Assembly: GCF_001641695.1 (NCBI RefSeq)
Contig: NZ_LSEF01000047.1
Span: forward strand, 172,273-236,272
Direction: 5' to 3'
DNA from: Bradyrhizobium neotropicale
GTDB taxonomy: Bacteria > Pseudomonadota > Alphaproteobacteria > Rhizobiales > Xanthobacteraceae
Length of the DNA stretch: 64,000 nt
The notes under the pieces: generated by a model
What the model was told of the DNA's origin: nothing
Databases searched by the model: none
What the model saw: only the letters and a program-made list of their open reading frames with translations
In this document: in pieces, positions 7,675-19,695 of the stretch
Layout: every line of letters starts with the position of its first letter
Numbering within the stretch: the stretch's first letter is position 1
Program-made: the position numbers and the translations under genes

Positions 7675-8823
7675 TCATGCCTTGTGCGCGAGCTGCTCTT
7701 TGAGGAAATCGCGCACAAGCGACGGCTCGACGTCCTTCGCGATGACCGCGCGACCGATCGCCTCGAGCAGGATGAAGGTGAGCTTGCCGCGCTTGACCTT
7801 CTTGTCCTGCGCCATCAGCGCCATCAGCGCGTCGGCATCGGCGAGCCCTTCCTGCGAAAAGCCCGCGATGTCCTGCAGCCGCGTCGGCAGCCCCGCGTCA
7901 ATGAGGTGCAGTTCGACGCGCGCGGCATCGGCCGCGCCGATCATGCCGAGCCGCGCCGAAAACTCCGCCGCCAGCACCATGCCGATCGAAACGCCCTCGC
8001 CGTGGAACAGACGGTCGGAGAACCCCGTCGCGGCTTCCAGCGCGTGGCCAAAGGTGTGGCCGAGATTGAGCAGCGCGCGCTCGCCGGTCTCGCGCTCGTC
8101 GCGCGAGACGACGCCCGCCTTGGCGCGGCACGAGGTCGCGATCGCATGCTCGCGGGCCGAGCCGCCCTTGAAGATGTCGGCGTGGTTCTTCTCCAGCCAC
8201 GTGAAGAAGGCTTCGTCGCCGAGCACGCCGTATTTGGCGACCTCGGCATAGCCGGCGCGGAATTGCCGCGGCGACAGCGTGTCGAGCACGGCGGTGTCGG
8301 CGATGACCAGCACCGGCTGGTGGAAGGCGCCGAGCAGATTCTTGCCCTGCGGCGAGTTGATGCCCGTCTTGCCGCCGACGGAGGAATCGACCTGCGCCAG
8401 CAGCGAGGTCGGCACCTGCACGAAATCGACGCCGCGGCGCAGGATCGCGGCCGCAAAGCCGGCGAGATCGCCGACCACACCGCCGCCGAGCGCAATGACG
8501 AGATCGTTGCGCTCGATTTTTGCCGCGATCAGGGCTTCGCTGACCTTCTCGAGGCCGGCATAGGTTTTCGAGATCTCGCCTTCCTCGACGACGATGCGCG
8601 AGGTCGGGACGCCCGCGGCAGCGAGCGAGGCCTCGGTGGGCTCTAACCAGTACTTTGCGACGGTGCGATCGGTGACGATCGCGGTGCGCACGCCGGGGCG
8701 CAAGGCCGCGACGCGCTCGCCGAGCGAGGCAAGCACATCACGGCCGATGATGATGTCGTAGGCGCGATCGCCGAGCGCGACGTCGACCTTCACCGGATCG
8801 GTCTGTTTCAACGGCGCAGTCAT
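7675..8823 (-). CDS. aroB: 3-dehydroquinate synthase
   Basis: Second step of the shikimate pathway: converts DAHP to 3-dehydroquinate using NAD+ and a divalent metal. 382 residues. Diagnostic stretches are the nucleotide-binding GGGVVGDLAGFAAA, the substrate loop SVGGKTGINSPQGKNLLGAFHQP, and the metal ligands E in GYAEVAKYG and H in NLGHTFGHALE. Its ATG overlaps the stop codon of aroK by four bases, so the two are translationally coupled. Both are divergent from the xerD block. Confidence 0.97.
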   Translation of the reverse strand: MTAPLKQTDPVKVDVALGDRAYDIIIGRDVLASLGERVAALRPGVRTAIVTDRTVAKYWLEPTEASLAAAGVPTSRIVVEEGEISKTYAGLEKVSEALIAAKIERNDLVIALGGGVVGDLAGFAAAILRRGVDFVQVPTSLLAQVDSSVGGKTGINSPQGKNLLGAFHQPVLVIADTAVLDTLSPRQFRAGYAEVAKYGVLGDEAFFTWLEKNHADIFKGGSAREHAIATSCRAKAGVVSRDERETGERALLNLGHTFGHALEAATGFSDRLFHGEGVSIGMVLAAEFSARLGMIGAADAARVELHLIDAGLPTRLQDIAGFSQEGLADADALMALMAQDKKVKRGKLTFILLEAIGRAVIAKDVEPSLVRDFLKEQLAHKA

Positions 8824-9446
8824 CGTGCGGCACTCGCGACATCAGGAGAGACTTGAGGATCGGCCCCGTTGCCGCAGAGATGCGCGTGCAGCGTCTCGAT
8901 CGTCTCCTCGACGATCTTGTCGTGCGGCACGTCGCGCGAGGCAATGGTGAGGTCGGCGTTGCGGTAGACCGGCTCGCGCTCGGTGAGCAGCCGCGTGACG
9001 GTTCCTTCGGGATCGGCGGTCCGCAGCAGCGGGCGGTCGGCGCGGCGGCGCACGCGGCGCATGATGACGTCATGGTCCGCCTTGAGCCAGATCGAGACCG
9101 CTTTCGCCGCGATCCGCCCGCGCGTCTCCTCCCGCATGAAGGCCCCGCCACCGGTGGCCAGCACCAGGGGACCGCCATCGAGCAGCCGCGCGATCACGCG
9201 GGCCTCGCCGTCGCGGAAATGCGGCTCGCCATGGCGCTCGAAGATCTCCGGTATGGGCATGCCGGCCGCCGCCTCGATCTCGGTGTCGGCGTCGACGAAG
9301 GGCAGCCGCAGCCGCGCCGCGAGGCGCCGGCCGATGGTGGATTTGCCCACCCCCATCATGCCGACCAGCACGAGCGAGCGCGCACCCAGCGCCGACAGGA
9401 TGTCGGCCTCAGGCGAACCAAGTGCTGGCAACACGGCGTCGGACAT
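8820..9446 (-). CDS. aroK: Shikimate kinase
   Basis: Phosphorylates shikimate at the 3-hydroxyl with ATP. 208 residues. The Walker A motif GMMGVGKST is at about 29-37. Substrate-binding D and R residues are in FVDADTEIEAAAG and ERHGEPHFRDGE, the Gly-rich ATGGGAF is present, and the lid region is around RRRADRPLL. The N-terminal extension of about 20 residues before the kinase core is normal in Rhizobiales. It forms an overlapping pair with aroB (four shared bases), the common alphaproteobacterial arrangement. Confidence 0.96.
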   Translation of the reverse strand: MSDAVLPALGSPEADILSALGARSLVLVGMMGVGKSTIGRRLAARLRLPFVDADTEIEAAAGMPIPEIFERHGEPHFRDGEARVIARLLDGGPLVLATGGGAFMREETRGRIAAKAVSIWLKADHDVIMRRVRRRADRPLLRTADPEGTVTRLLTEREPVYRNADLTIASRDVPHDKIVEETIETLHAHLCGNGADPQVSPDVASAAR

Positions 9447-9604
9447 GTTCCTCGCTCAAATCTGCCGCCTCAGGCGACATCCGGCCACCTATACTACCCC
9501 CCAAGCGGCCCTCGCCAGAGGACTCTTGCTATGAAACGGCGAACATGTTGGATGATTTCATTGGTTAATTTGGCCGTTCGAGCCCCTCGTCGAGACCTTG
9601 CCCG

Positions 9605-9751
9605 ATGCCCAGCCTGTTCCGGTTCCTGACGGTCGTCGCCGTGATCGCCGGCATCGTCTATGGCGTGGTCTTCGCGCTGGCGAACTTCGTCACCCCGAAG
9701 TCGCGGGAAATGACGGTGACGATCCCGCCTGACAAATTTCTCAAGAAATAG
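9605..9751 (+). CDS. 48-residue conserved-looking single-span membrane peptide
   Basis: ATG at 9605 and TAG at 9749-9751 give MPSLFRFLTVVAVIAGIVYG, then VVFALANFVTPKSREMTVTIPPDKFLKK. One transmembrane helix (about 7-27) is followed by a short basic tail. The gene lies 17 bp upstream of xerD on the same strand. I remember similar short peptides at this place in other rhizobial genomes, which argues for a real gene; function unknown. Confidence 0.65.
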   Translation: MPSLFRFLTVVAVIAGIVYGVVFALANFVTPKSREMTVTIPPDKFLKK

Positions 9752-9768
9752 GAGCTAGCCTCCGGGGC

Positions 9769-10743
9769 ATGCGCGCCAACAAGCCCTCAGATACCAAGCT
9801 CATCGGCCTGTTCCTCGACATGCTCGCGGCGGAACAAGGCGCCGGCCCCAATACGCTCGATGCCTACCGCCGCGACCTCACCGATTTCTCGGAGTTTCTG
9901 GCCCGCGTCGGCCATACTTTTGTGGATGCCGAGACACAAACACTGCGCGATTATCTCGCCGATCTCGACACCCGCGGCTTCAAATCCTCCAGCGTCGCCC
10001 GGCGGCTGTCGGCGATGCGGCATCTCTATCGCTTCCTTCTGAACGAGCGCATTCGCGACGAGGATCCCGCGGCGATCCTGTCCGGCCCGAAGCGCGGCCG
10101 CGGCCTGCCAAAGGTGCTGTCGATATCGGATGTCGACCGCATGCTCCGCCGCGCCAAGGAGATGAGCGAGGCGGCTGAGGTCTCAGCCTCGCAGCGGCTG
10201 CGCAGCTTGCGACTCTATTGCCTGCTCGAGGTGCTCTACGCCACCGGCCTGCGCGTCTCCGAATTGGTGGCGCTGCCGCGCACGGCGGCCAAGCGCGACG
10301 CGCGCATGATCGTGGTGCGCGGCAAGGGCAACAAGGAACGCCTGGTGCCGCTCAACGAGGCCTCGCGTCAGGCGATGGCCGATTATCTCGCGGCAACTGA
10401 AGCGGCCAAGGAAAACAATAAAGCCGAGAAGACGAAGAACAGCCTCGCGGCTTCGAAATGGCTGTTCCCCTCCTTCGGCGAGAGCGGGCATCTGACGCGG
10501 CAGCATTTTGCCCGCGACCTGAAGGAGCTCGCGGTGGCCTCCGGCCTGCAGGCCCGGCTGGTCTCCCCCCACGTGCTGCGCCACGCCTTTGCCAGCCACT
10601 TACTTCACAACGGCGCCGACTTGCGCATCGTGCAGACCCTGCTCGGTCACACCGACATCTCCACCACCCAGATCTACACCCATGTGGTCGAGGAACGCCT
10701 GAAGAGCCTGGTGCGCGACCTGCACCCGCTGGCGGAGACGTAG
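9769..10743 (+). CDS. xerD: Tyrosine recombinase XerD
   Basis: Site-specific recombinase that, with XerC, resolves chromosome dimers at dif. 324 residues. The N-terminal SAM-like DNA-binding domain is about 10-95 and the catalytic domain about 112-310. The active-site set is complete: R162 (TGLRVSEL), K185 (GKGNKER), H268 and R271 (HVLRHAFASH), H294 (LLGHTDIS), and nucleophile Y303 (QIYTHV). The position between aroK and accA is the conserved chromosomal one, so I do not read it as a phage integrase. The insert KENNKAEKTKNS near 214-225 is a little longer than in enterobacterial XerD. Confidence 0.95.
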   Translation: MRANKPSDTKLIGLFLDMLAAEQGAGPNTLDAYRRDLTDFSEFLARVGHTFVDAETQTLRDYLADLDTRGFKSSSVARRLSAMRHLYRFLLNERIRDEDPAAILSGPKRGRGLPKVLSISDVDRMLRRAKEMSEAAEVSASQRLRSLRLYCLLEVLYATGLRVSELVALPRTAAKRDARMIVVRGKGNKERLVPLNEASRQAMADYLAATEAAKENNKAEKTKNSLAASKWLFPSFGESGHLTRQHFARDLKELAVASGLQARLVSPHVLRHAFASHLLHNGADLRIVQTLLGHTDISTTQIYTHVVEERLKSLVRDLHPLAET

Positions 10744-11054
10744 GGTCTCGTGCCCCGGACGCAGCGCAGCGTGCAACGGTGCGCTGCTGAGCCGGGGCCC
10801 ATCGGGCCTGCTGGGTCCCGGCTCAGCGCAGCAGCGCTATAGAAGCGCTGCAGCGCGTCCGGGACACAGAGTCAACCGGGGCGACTGCACGATCCGCCTT
10901 GACTTCGGCCACATCTCCGCAGAAAGAGCCGTGGCCTCACGCGTGATTTGGCGGGCTCCCGGGAGCGCACAAGCCAACTCATTGAAGAAACTCAACTTCT
11001 TACCGCAAGCCAAATCCGCTTCGCCGCTTCGCCCCGTCCTCCTATATTGAGTTG
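10744..11054. other. Intergenic region with a palindromic repeat (10750-10867)
   Basis: The first half is a repeat: gtgccccggacgcagcgcag with the near-complement cagcgcgtccgggacac at the far end, and inner arms ctgagccgggg and cccggctcag. The second half (10868-11054) has no open frame with coding character and presumably carries the accA promoter. Confidence 0.7.
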
Positions 11055-12017
11055 ATGCCAGACCAGATGCGCAGCTATCTCGACTTCGAAAAGCCCGTCG
11101 CCGAGCTCGACTCCAAGGTCGACGAATTGCGCACGCTTGCGGCCTCCGGCACCGATATCGCCGAGGAGATCGGGCGGATCGAGGACAAGGCGGCGCAGGC
11201 GCTGGCCGACCTCTATACGAACCTGACGCCGTGGCAGAAGACGCTGGTCGCGCGCCATCCGCAGCGGCCGCATTTCTCCGACTTCATCAAAGGCCTGATC
11301 ACCGAGTTCACCCCGCTCGCCGGCGACCGCAAGTTCGGCGAGGACGAGGCACTGGTCGCGGGCTTCGGCCGCTTCCGTGGCGAGCCGATCTGCGTGATGG
11401 GCCAGGAGAAGGGCGATTCCACCGACAGCCGCATCAAGCACAATTTCGGCATGGCGCGGCCGGAAGGGTATCGCAAGGCGGTGCGGCTGATGGAAATGGC
11501 CGAGCGTTTCGGCCTGCCCGTGCTGTCGCTCGCCGATTCCGCCGGCGCCTATCCCGGCATCGGCGCGGAAGAGCGCGGACAGGCCGAGGCGATCGCGCGC
11601 TCGACCGACGCCTGCCTCGCGCTGGGCGTGCCGAACGTCGCGATCATCACCGGCGAAGGCATGTCGGGCGGCGCGATCGCGATCACCACCGCCAACAAGG
11701 TCCTGATGCTGGAGCACGCCATCTACAGCGTGATCTCGCCGGAGGCCGCCTCCTCCATCCTCTGGCGCGACGGCACCAAGGCGCAGGAAGCCGCCAACAA
11801 CATGAAGATCACCGCCCAGGACATGCTCCGCTTCGGCGTGATCGACCAGATCCTGAAGGAGCCGGTCGGCGGCGCCCACCGCGACCCCGCCGCCATGATC
11901 GCCACCACGGGCGAAGCCATCGCCAAGGCTTTCGACGAGCTGCGCAATCTGGATGCCGACGGCATCCGCAAGCAGCGGCGGCAGAAATTCCTCGATATCG
12001 GCCGGAAATTGGCCTGA
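11055..12017 (+). CDS. accA: Acetyl-CoA carboxylase carboxyltransferase subunit alpha
   Basis: Alpha subunit of the carboxyltransferase that transfers carboxyl from biotin carboxyl carrier protein to acetyl-CoA, giving malonyl-CoA for fatty acid synthesis. 320 residues. Family motifs: FGMARPEGYRKAVRLM, DSAGAYPGIGAEERGQ, GEGMSGGAIAI and YSVISPEAASSILW. Reading frames begin at a TTG directly before the ATG; I use the ATG at 11055 (MPDQMRSYLDFEKPV), though the Met four residues later is also possible. A repeat element follows the stop codon. Confidence 0.97.
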   Translation: MPDQMRSYLDFEKPVAELDSKVDELRTLAASGTDIAEEIGRIEDKAAQALADLYTNLTPWQKTLVARHPQRPHFSDFIKGLITEFTPLAGDRKFGEDEALVAGFGRFRGEPICVMGQEKGDSTDSRIKHNFGMARPEGYRKAVRLMEMAERFGLPVLSLADSAGAYPGIGAEERGQAEAIARSTDACLALGVPNVAIITGEGMSGGAIAITTANKVLMLEHAIYSVISPEAASSILWRDGTKAQEAANNMKITAQDMLRFGVIDQILKEPVGGAHRDPAAMIATTGEAIAKAFDELRNLDADGIRKQRRQKFLDIGRKLA

Positions 12018-12465
12018 TTCGTCGACTTTTCGGTGCCGTAGGGTGGGCAAAGCGAAGCGTGCCCACCGCTCTCCGCCACGTATGGCTGCATGGTGGGCAC
12101 GGCGCTTCGCACCTTTGCCCACTCTACAGCGCCTTCGGTAAGGCTCCATTAACCCTTTTTTTGCCCAAATCAGCGATCTCAGTGACGTTTTGGCCGAACG
12201 GCCAAAGTTCCGTCCCAAGTCATGTCTCAAGTACCGTCCAAGTTTAGTCTCTGTTGACCATGCCTATCGGCCAACGGGCTCGTGATCCCCGCTCGGGTTG
12301 CGACCCCTTCGTCCGGAGGTTAGAATTTTAATCAATGGCTTCAGGGCATAAGCGCTGGGGCTTGGTCTGAAAAAAGCCCGCCGAAAGCGGGTTCCGGAGG
12401 TCCGGGCAGATCAGGCGCCAAAGTTGGGGTTTGCGCTCCTTGCCCGGCACGGTGTGGGGTCCATC
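12018..12465. other. 448-bp intergenic region: family B repeat, hairpins, no gene seen
   Basis: 12038-12127 is a family B palindromic repeat (gtagggtgggcaaag ... ctttgcccactctac), matched at 52726-52830. A perfect hairpin TTTGGCC-GAAC-GGCCAAA lies at 12189-12206. A minus-strand terminator-like hairpin lies at 12370-12392. No convincing coding frame was found; the promoter of the L,D-transpeptidase gene should be in the right half. Confidence 0.65.
12370..12392 (-). terminator. Terminator-like hairpin facing left, with no gene to its right on that strand
   Basis: Read on the minus strand, CCCGC-TTTC-GGCGGG-type pairing is followed by six T residues (positions 12375-12370), the classic shape of an intrinsic terminator. 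No minus-strand gene ends here; the region to the right is the plus-strand L,D-transpeptidase gene. It could end an antisense or small RNA, or act as an attenuator hairpin on the plus strand. Confidence 0.45.
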
Positions 12466-14025
12466 TTGAAATCCAGTTCGCTTGCTCGCGCGCTCTTGGC
12501 GTCGGTTGCGCTCTCGGCCAGCGTGTTGCTGGCCGGCTGCGATACCGATCAGGTTTCGCTCGCGACCAATGCCAAGGCCAACCAGCCGGTCCCGCCAAAG
12601 CTCGTCGCCGCGATGGCCGAGAAGGACATGGATCTGCAATCGCCGATCCTGGTCCGTCTGTTCAAGCAGGAGGCCGAGCTCGAGGTCTGGAAGCAGACCC
12701 GAAGCGGCCAGTTCGCGCTGCTCAAGACCTATCCGATCTGCCGCTGGTCCGGCGATCTCGGACCGAAGGTGCGCGAAGGCGACCGCCAGGCGCCCGAGGG
12801 GTTCTATTCGATCAACCCCAGCCAGATGAATCCGCAGTCGGCCTACTACCTCTCCTTCAACACCGGCTATCCGAACGCGTTCGACAAGGCGCTCGGCCGC
12901 ACCGGCTCGCAGCTCATGGTGCATGGCGACTGCTCCTCGCGCGGCTGCTACGCGATGACCGACGAGCAGATCGCGGAGATCTATTCGCTCGGGCGCGAAT
13001 CCTTCTTCGGCGGCCAGAAGGCGTTCCAGCTCCAGGCCTACCCGTTCAAGATGACGCCGGTGAACATGGCCAAGCACCGCACCAATCCGAACATGGCCTT
13101 CTGGAAGATGATCAAGGAAGGCTACGATCATTTCGAGGTGACGCGGCAGGAGCCGAGGGTCGATTTCTGCGAGAAGAAGTACGTCTTCGACGCAGCGAAG
13201 CCGGCGGACGCCAAGCGTGATCCGGTGTTCGACGCCTCGGCGAAATGCCCGGCCTATGTGATCCCCGAGGACATCGCCAGCGCCGTGCGCGAGAAGGAAG
13301 AGCGCGACCAGGCCGAGTACAACAAGCTCGTCTCCAAGGGCACGCCGGTGGCGCGCATGAACACCGGCATCGACGGCGGCATGAACAAGATCTTCGCTTC
13401 CAAGATTCCGGAAGGCTCGACCGGCCTGTCGGAGGGCGCCGAAGGCTCGACCCTGCAGATGCTGGCGATGTCGAAGGCGCCGGGCACGATCCCAGGCACC
13501 GTCAATCCGCCGAAGCCGAATTTCGAGCCGACCGCGGCCCAAGAGCCGGTCGTCGCAGTTGCCGCGCCCGCCGCGACCACCCGCGTCGCCGCAGCCACTC
13601 CGGCCGCAACCGCGCCCGCTGCCGCCGCGCCTGCCGAGAAATCCTCAGGCGGCGGCTTCTTCTCCGGCATCGCCCGCAAGATGGGCATGGGCACGGCTGA
13701 CACCACCGCCACCACATCGCCGCCGCAAGCCACCGCGTCCGCCGCTCCGGCCACCACCTCGACAACGCCGGCCACGGCGACGTCGAGGCTGAAGGCCGCG
13801 GTGACGCGCTTCGTGCCGGGCCACGACAAGGACAAGCCGGTCGCAGCCGCAAAACCCGCCGAACCGGCGAAGCCGACAGAGACGAAGGTCGCCGCGACGC
13901 GGCCGGCGCTCAAGCCGTCAGTGTCGAATGCTTCGGCTGATGCCGGCAGCAGCGGCCAGATGTCGGGAGCAGCGCCGGTGGTGTCGTCGAATTCGTTCGA
14001 CAGCCGGTTTGGGGCGGTGAAGTAG
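12466..14025 (+). CDS. Lipoprotein L,D-transpeptidase (YkuD family)
   Basis: With the TTG at 12466 as start (MKSSSLARALLASVALSAS) the protein is 519 residues with a lipoprotein signal ending in the lipobox LLAGC, Cys about 25. The frame continues 14 codons upstream, and those codons look non-native. The YkuD catalytic motif is visible as MVHGDCSSRGCYAMT, with His about 153 and Cys about 161. Such enzymes form 3-3 peptidoglycan crosslinks or attach proteins to the wall in the periplasm. The last 170 residues are low-complexity Ala/Pro/Thr/Lys-rich sequence with FSGIARKMGMG embedded, probably a periplasmic spacer. It stands alone between accA and convergent secA. Confidence 0.88.
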   Translation: MKSSSLARALLASVALSASVLLAGCDTDQVSLATNAKANQPVPPKLVAAMAEKDMDLQSPILVRLFKQEAELEVWKQTRSGQFALLKTYPICRWSGDLGPKVREGDRQAPEGFYSINPSQMNPQSAYYLSFNTGYPNAFDKALGRTGSQLMVHGDCSSRGCYAMTDEQIAEIYSLGRESFFGGQKAFQLQAYPFKMTPVNMAKHRTNPNMAFWKMIKEGYDHFEVTRQEPRVDFCEKKYVFDAAKPADAKRDPVFDASAKCPAYVIPEDIASAVREKEERDQAEYNKLVSKGTPVARMNTGIDGGMNKIFASKIPEGSTGLSEGAEGSTLQMLAMSKAPGTIPGTVNPPKPNFEPTAAQEPVVAVAAPAATTRVAAATPAATAPAAAAPAEKSSGGGFFSGIARKMGMGTADTTATTSPPQATASAAPATTSTTPATATSRLKAAVTRFVPGHDKDKPVAAAKPAEPAKPTETKVAATRPALKPSVSNASADAGSSGQMSGAAPVVSSNSFDSRFGAVK

Positions 14026-14059
14026 CGGGCGCTTTCCACTCTCTAAAGAACGTGAACTG

Positions 14060-14163
14060 TCATCGCCCGCGAAAAGCGGGCGATCCAGCATTGCAAAGAC
14101 AGTTTTGCTTGAATCGATAAGCCGCGGCGTACTGGATCGCCCGGCTCAAGCCGGGCGACGACA
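14060..14163. repeat. Palindromic repeat between convergent genes
   Basis: Two GC hairpins, tcatcgcccgc-gaaaa-gcgggcgat on the left and gatcgcccggc-tcaa-gccgggcgacga on the right, face each other across about 50 bp. Both contain CGCCCG, so the whole is a composite inverted repeat. It sits between the ends of the L,D-transpeptidase and secA genes and could terminate both. Confidence 0.7.
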
Positions 14164-14176
14164 GCGAGGCTAGTTA

Positions 14177-17026
<2,850 letters not shown>

Positions 17027-17380
17027 GCCTAGTTCCTGTGTTCGCGATTTAACCGCGTTGCAGCCAAGAGGTTGTCACCCACTTGCCTATCAACTCACCG
17101 TGACGCCTCGTGGTGCCGGTGCCCGGCCTTTCGGGGGCATCCGCCATATGGGTGGGAATTGAGCAAGTCTGGGTTCAACGGCCAAAAACGCAGCAAAATA
17201 AACGCCATCGCCATGGACGCGACCGCGCAGAGATATGGCCGGGTCAGGGCCTTGTCAACGGCGGGCGGGTTTCCGCTAATTCATCATTTTGACAGACTTT
17301 TCGCGTTGCCAAGCCCCCCTGATTGGGCGAGTGTCCGCCCCGCTTAAGCAGCCCCTGCTTCAACATAATAAGGATTTTCC
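17027..17380. other. 354-bp divergent promoter region of secA and ppiC
   Basis: No coding frame of convincing character. It is slightly less GC-rich than the genes, with the purine-rich patch ggccaaaaacgcagcaaaat near 17180. The promoters for both divergent genes must lie here. A purine-rich ribosome site (taataagga) precedes the parvulin ATG. Confidence 0.6.
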
Positions 17381-18307
17381 ATGACCACCTCGTTCCCGGT
17401 AACCACCGGCCAGCGCTTCCGCCATGCGTCTGCCCTGGCTAGCGGCCTGGCTTTGGCGTTGACCCTGGCGTTCGCGGGCCCGCTGCGGGCCGCCGACGAT
17501 CCGGTCCTGGCGAAGGTCAACGGCGTGGAAATCAAGAAGAGCGATGTCGCCATGGCCGAGGAGGAGCTCGGGCCGAGCCTCGCACAGATGGACCCCGCGA
17601 CCAAGGACGAGAACGTGCTCGCCTTCCTGATCGACATGAAGATCGTCGCCAAGGCCGCCGAGGACAAGAAGATCGCCGACAGCGACGAGTTCAAGAAGCG
17701 GATGGCGTTCGCCCGCAATCGCCTCCTGATGGACAGCCTGCTCGCCCAGGAAGGCAAGGCCGCGACCACGCCCGACGCCATGAAGAAGGTCTATGAGGAG
17801 GCCTCCAAGCAGATCACCGGCGAGCAGGAGGTGCGCGCCCGCCACATCCTGGTCGAGACCGAGGACGAGGCCAAGGCGGTGAAGGCCGAGCTCGACAAGG
17901 GCGCCGATTTCGCCGAGCTCGCCAAGAAGAAGTCCAAGGATCCGGGCTCCGCCGACGGCGGCGATCTCGGCTTCTTCACCAAGGAGCAGATGGTGCCGGA
18001 ATTCTCCGCGGTCGCCTTCGCGCTCGAGCCGGGCAAGATCTCCGACCCCGTGAAGTCGCAGTTCGGCTGGCACATCATCAAGGTCGAGGAGAAGCGTAAC
18101 CGCAAGGCGCCGGACTTCGACCAGGTCAAGGCCCAGATCGAGAACTACGTCACCCGCAAGGCCCAGGCCGATTACGTCTCCAAGCTCCGCGCTGAAGCCA
18201 AGGTCGAGCGGCTGGACCAGCCGGCGGCGGACGCGTCCAAGGACGCCAAGCCGGCCGATGCGGCCAAGCCCTCCGACAGCAAGATGGCGCCACCGGCGAA
18301 GAAGTAA
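17381..18307 (+). CDS. Periplasmic parvulin-type peptidyl-prolyl isomerase
   Basis: 308 residues. An N-terminal signal peptide (hydrophobic stretch GLALALTLAFAGPLRA, cleavage probably after ARAA-like LRA near residue 37) is followed by a SurA/PrsA-like helical region (about 40-140) and one PpiC rotamase domain (about 148-240) showing VRARHILVETEDEA, DPGSADGGDLGFF and SQFGWHIIKVEE. The C-terminus is a Lys/Ala/Pro-rich tail. It is likely a chaperone for newly exported proteins, which fits its place opposite secA. A terminator-like hairpin (18353-18377) and then argJ follow. Confidence 0.92.
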   Translation: MTTSFPVTTGQRFRHASALASGLALALTLAFAGPLRAADDPVLAKVNGVEIKKSDVAMAEEELGPSLAQMDPATKDENVLAFLIDMKIVAKAAEDKKIADSDEFKKRMAFARNRLLMDSLLAQEGKAATTPDAMKKVYEEASKQITGEQEVRARHILVETEDEAKAVKAELDKGADFAELAKKKSKDPGSADGGDLGFFTKEQMVPEFSAVAFALEPGKISDPVKSQFGWHIIKVEEKRNRKAPDFDQVKAQIENYVTRKAQADYVSKLRAEAKVERLDQPAADASKDAKPADAAKPSDSKMAPPAKK

Positions 18308-18352
18308 GAATTCGCTGTCACTTCGCTGACGCCAATAGTATCTAAGCATCGT

Positions 18353-18377
18353 GATGCCCGGCCTCGTGCCGGGCATC
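18353..18377 (+). terminator. Hairpin downstream of the parvulin gene
   Basis: GATGCCCGGC-CTCGT-GCCGGGCATC is a perfect 10-bp stem with a 5-nt loop, but no T-run follows. It resembles the smaller hairpin at 44729-44749, so it may also be a repeat unit. Confidence 0.5.
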
Positions 18378-18408
18378 TGCTTATCAAGATCCACCAAGGC
18401 GCCCCGCG

Positions 18409-19650
18409 ATGTCCTCCTCCGTCTCCCCGCTCGCCCCGAAGCACGTTCCCGACATGCCCGTGATCGCGGGCATCCGTCTCGCGACGGCCGAGGCCGGCAT
18501 CCGCTACAAGAACCGCACCGACGTGCTGCTCGCACTGATGGACAAGGGCACGGCGGTCGCCGGCGTCTTCACCAAGTCGAAGTGCCCCTCCGCACCGGTG
18601 GAATGGTGCCGCGCCAAGCTCAAGGGCGGCAAGGCGCGTGCGCTCGTGGTCAATTCCGGCAACGCCAATGCCTTCACCGGCAAGACCGGCCGGGCATCCA
18701 CCGCGCTCACCGCCAAGATCGCGGCCAAGGCGGTCGGCTGCAGCGAGAGCGAGATCTTCCTGGCCTCGACCGGTGTGATCGGAGAGCCGCTGGATGCGAC
18801 CAAGTTCGACGGCGTGCTCGGACGCCTCGCCGAGGCTGCCGAACCTGCCGATTGGCTCGGCGCGGCCAAGGCGATCATGACCACCGACACCTTCCCGAAG
18901 GTCGCGACCGCGACGGTGAAGCTCGGCAAGGCCAAGGTCACCATCAACGGCATGGCCAAGGGCGCCGGCATGATCGCGCCTGATATGGCGACGATGCTGT
19001 CCTTCATCTTCACCGACGCGCCGATCGCGCCGGCGGCGCTGCAGGCCCTGCTCAAGAGCGGGGTCGAGGACACGTTCAACGCCGTGACCATCGACGGCGA
19101 CACCTCGACCTCGGACACGCTGCTAGCGTTCGCCACGGGCGCTGCGGCCGCGCACGGCGCGCCCAAGATCAGCCGCGCCAGCGACCCGCGGCTGAAGGCC
19201 TTCGTCAAGGCCTTCAACGGCGTGCTCGCCAATCTCGCCGAACAGGTCGCCCGCGACGGCGAGGGCGCGCGCAAGCTGGTCGAGATCACCGTGGAGGGTG
19301 CCAAGACCAAGGCCTCGGCACGCAAGATCGCGATGTCGATCGCCAACTCGCCGCTGGTCAAGACTGCGATTGCCGGCGAGGACGCCAATTGGGGCCGCGT
19401 GGTGATGGCGGTCGGCAAGGCCGGCGAGCCCGCCGATCGTGACAAGCTCTCGATCTCCTTCAACGGCATCCGCGTCGCCAAGAGCGGCGCGCGCGATCCC
19501 GACTACGACGAGGCGCAGGTGTCCGAGGCGATGAAGGCCCCGGAAATCGCGATCAAGGTCTCCCTCGGCCTCGGCAAGGGCCGCGACCGCGTCATGACCT
19601 GCGACCTCACCAAGGAATATGTCGCGATCAACGGAGACTATCGGTCGTAG
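18409..19650 (+). CDS. argJ: Bifunctional ornithine acetyltransferase / N-acetylglutamate synthase
   Basis: Transfers acetyl from N-acetylornithine to glutamate (and can use acetyl-CoA) in the cyclic arginine pathway. 413 residues. The self-cleavage site is the Thr in [16 protein letters not shown] (Thr about 195), splitting the precursor into alpha and beta chains; the oxyanion-hole pair is in [11 protein letters not shown] (Thr about 121, Gly about 122). The C-terminal [15 protein letters not shown] and the terminal AINGDYRS are typical. In related genomes mutT follows argJ; here a TadG-like gene on the other strand separates them. Confidence 0.96.
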   Translation: MSSSVSPLAPKHVPDMPVIAGIRLATAEAGIRYKNRTDVLLALMDKGTAVAGVFTKSKCPSAPVEWCRAKLKGGKARALVVNSGNANAFTGKTGRASTALTAKIAAKAVGCSESEIFLASTGVIGEPLDATKFDGVLGRLAEAAEPADWLGAAKAIMTTDTFPKVATATVKLGKAKVTINGMAKGAGMIAPDMATMLSFIFTDAPIAPAALQALLKSGVEDTFNAVTIDGDTSTSDTLLAFATGAAAAHGAPKISRASDPRLKAFVKAFNGVLANLAEQVARDGEGARKLVEITVEGAKTKASARKIAMSIANSPLVKTAIAGEDANWGRVVMAVGKAGEPADRDKLSISFNGIRVAKSGARDPDYDEAQVSEAMKAPEIAIKVSLGLGKGRDRVMTCDLTKEYVAINGDYRS

Positions 19651-19661
19651 GGCTCACTGCT

Positions 19662-19687
19662 CCCTCTCCCTGCTTGCGGGGAGAGGG
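19662..19687. terminator. Hairpin between argJ and the TadG-like gene
   Basis: CCCTCTCCC-8-GGGAGAGGG, a perfect 9-bp stem between two convergent genes. This ccctctccc/ggggagaggg unit also resembles a common dispersed repeat. It may terminate both transcripts. Confidence 0.5.
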
Positions 19688-19695
19688 GATCTAAG

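Noticed and set aside
9769..10743. XerD considered as a phage or island integrase
   Set aside because: Conserved chromosomal position next to aroK and accA with no att-like direct repeats or mobile genes nearby.
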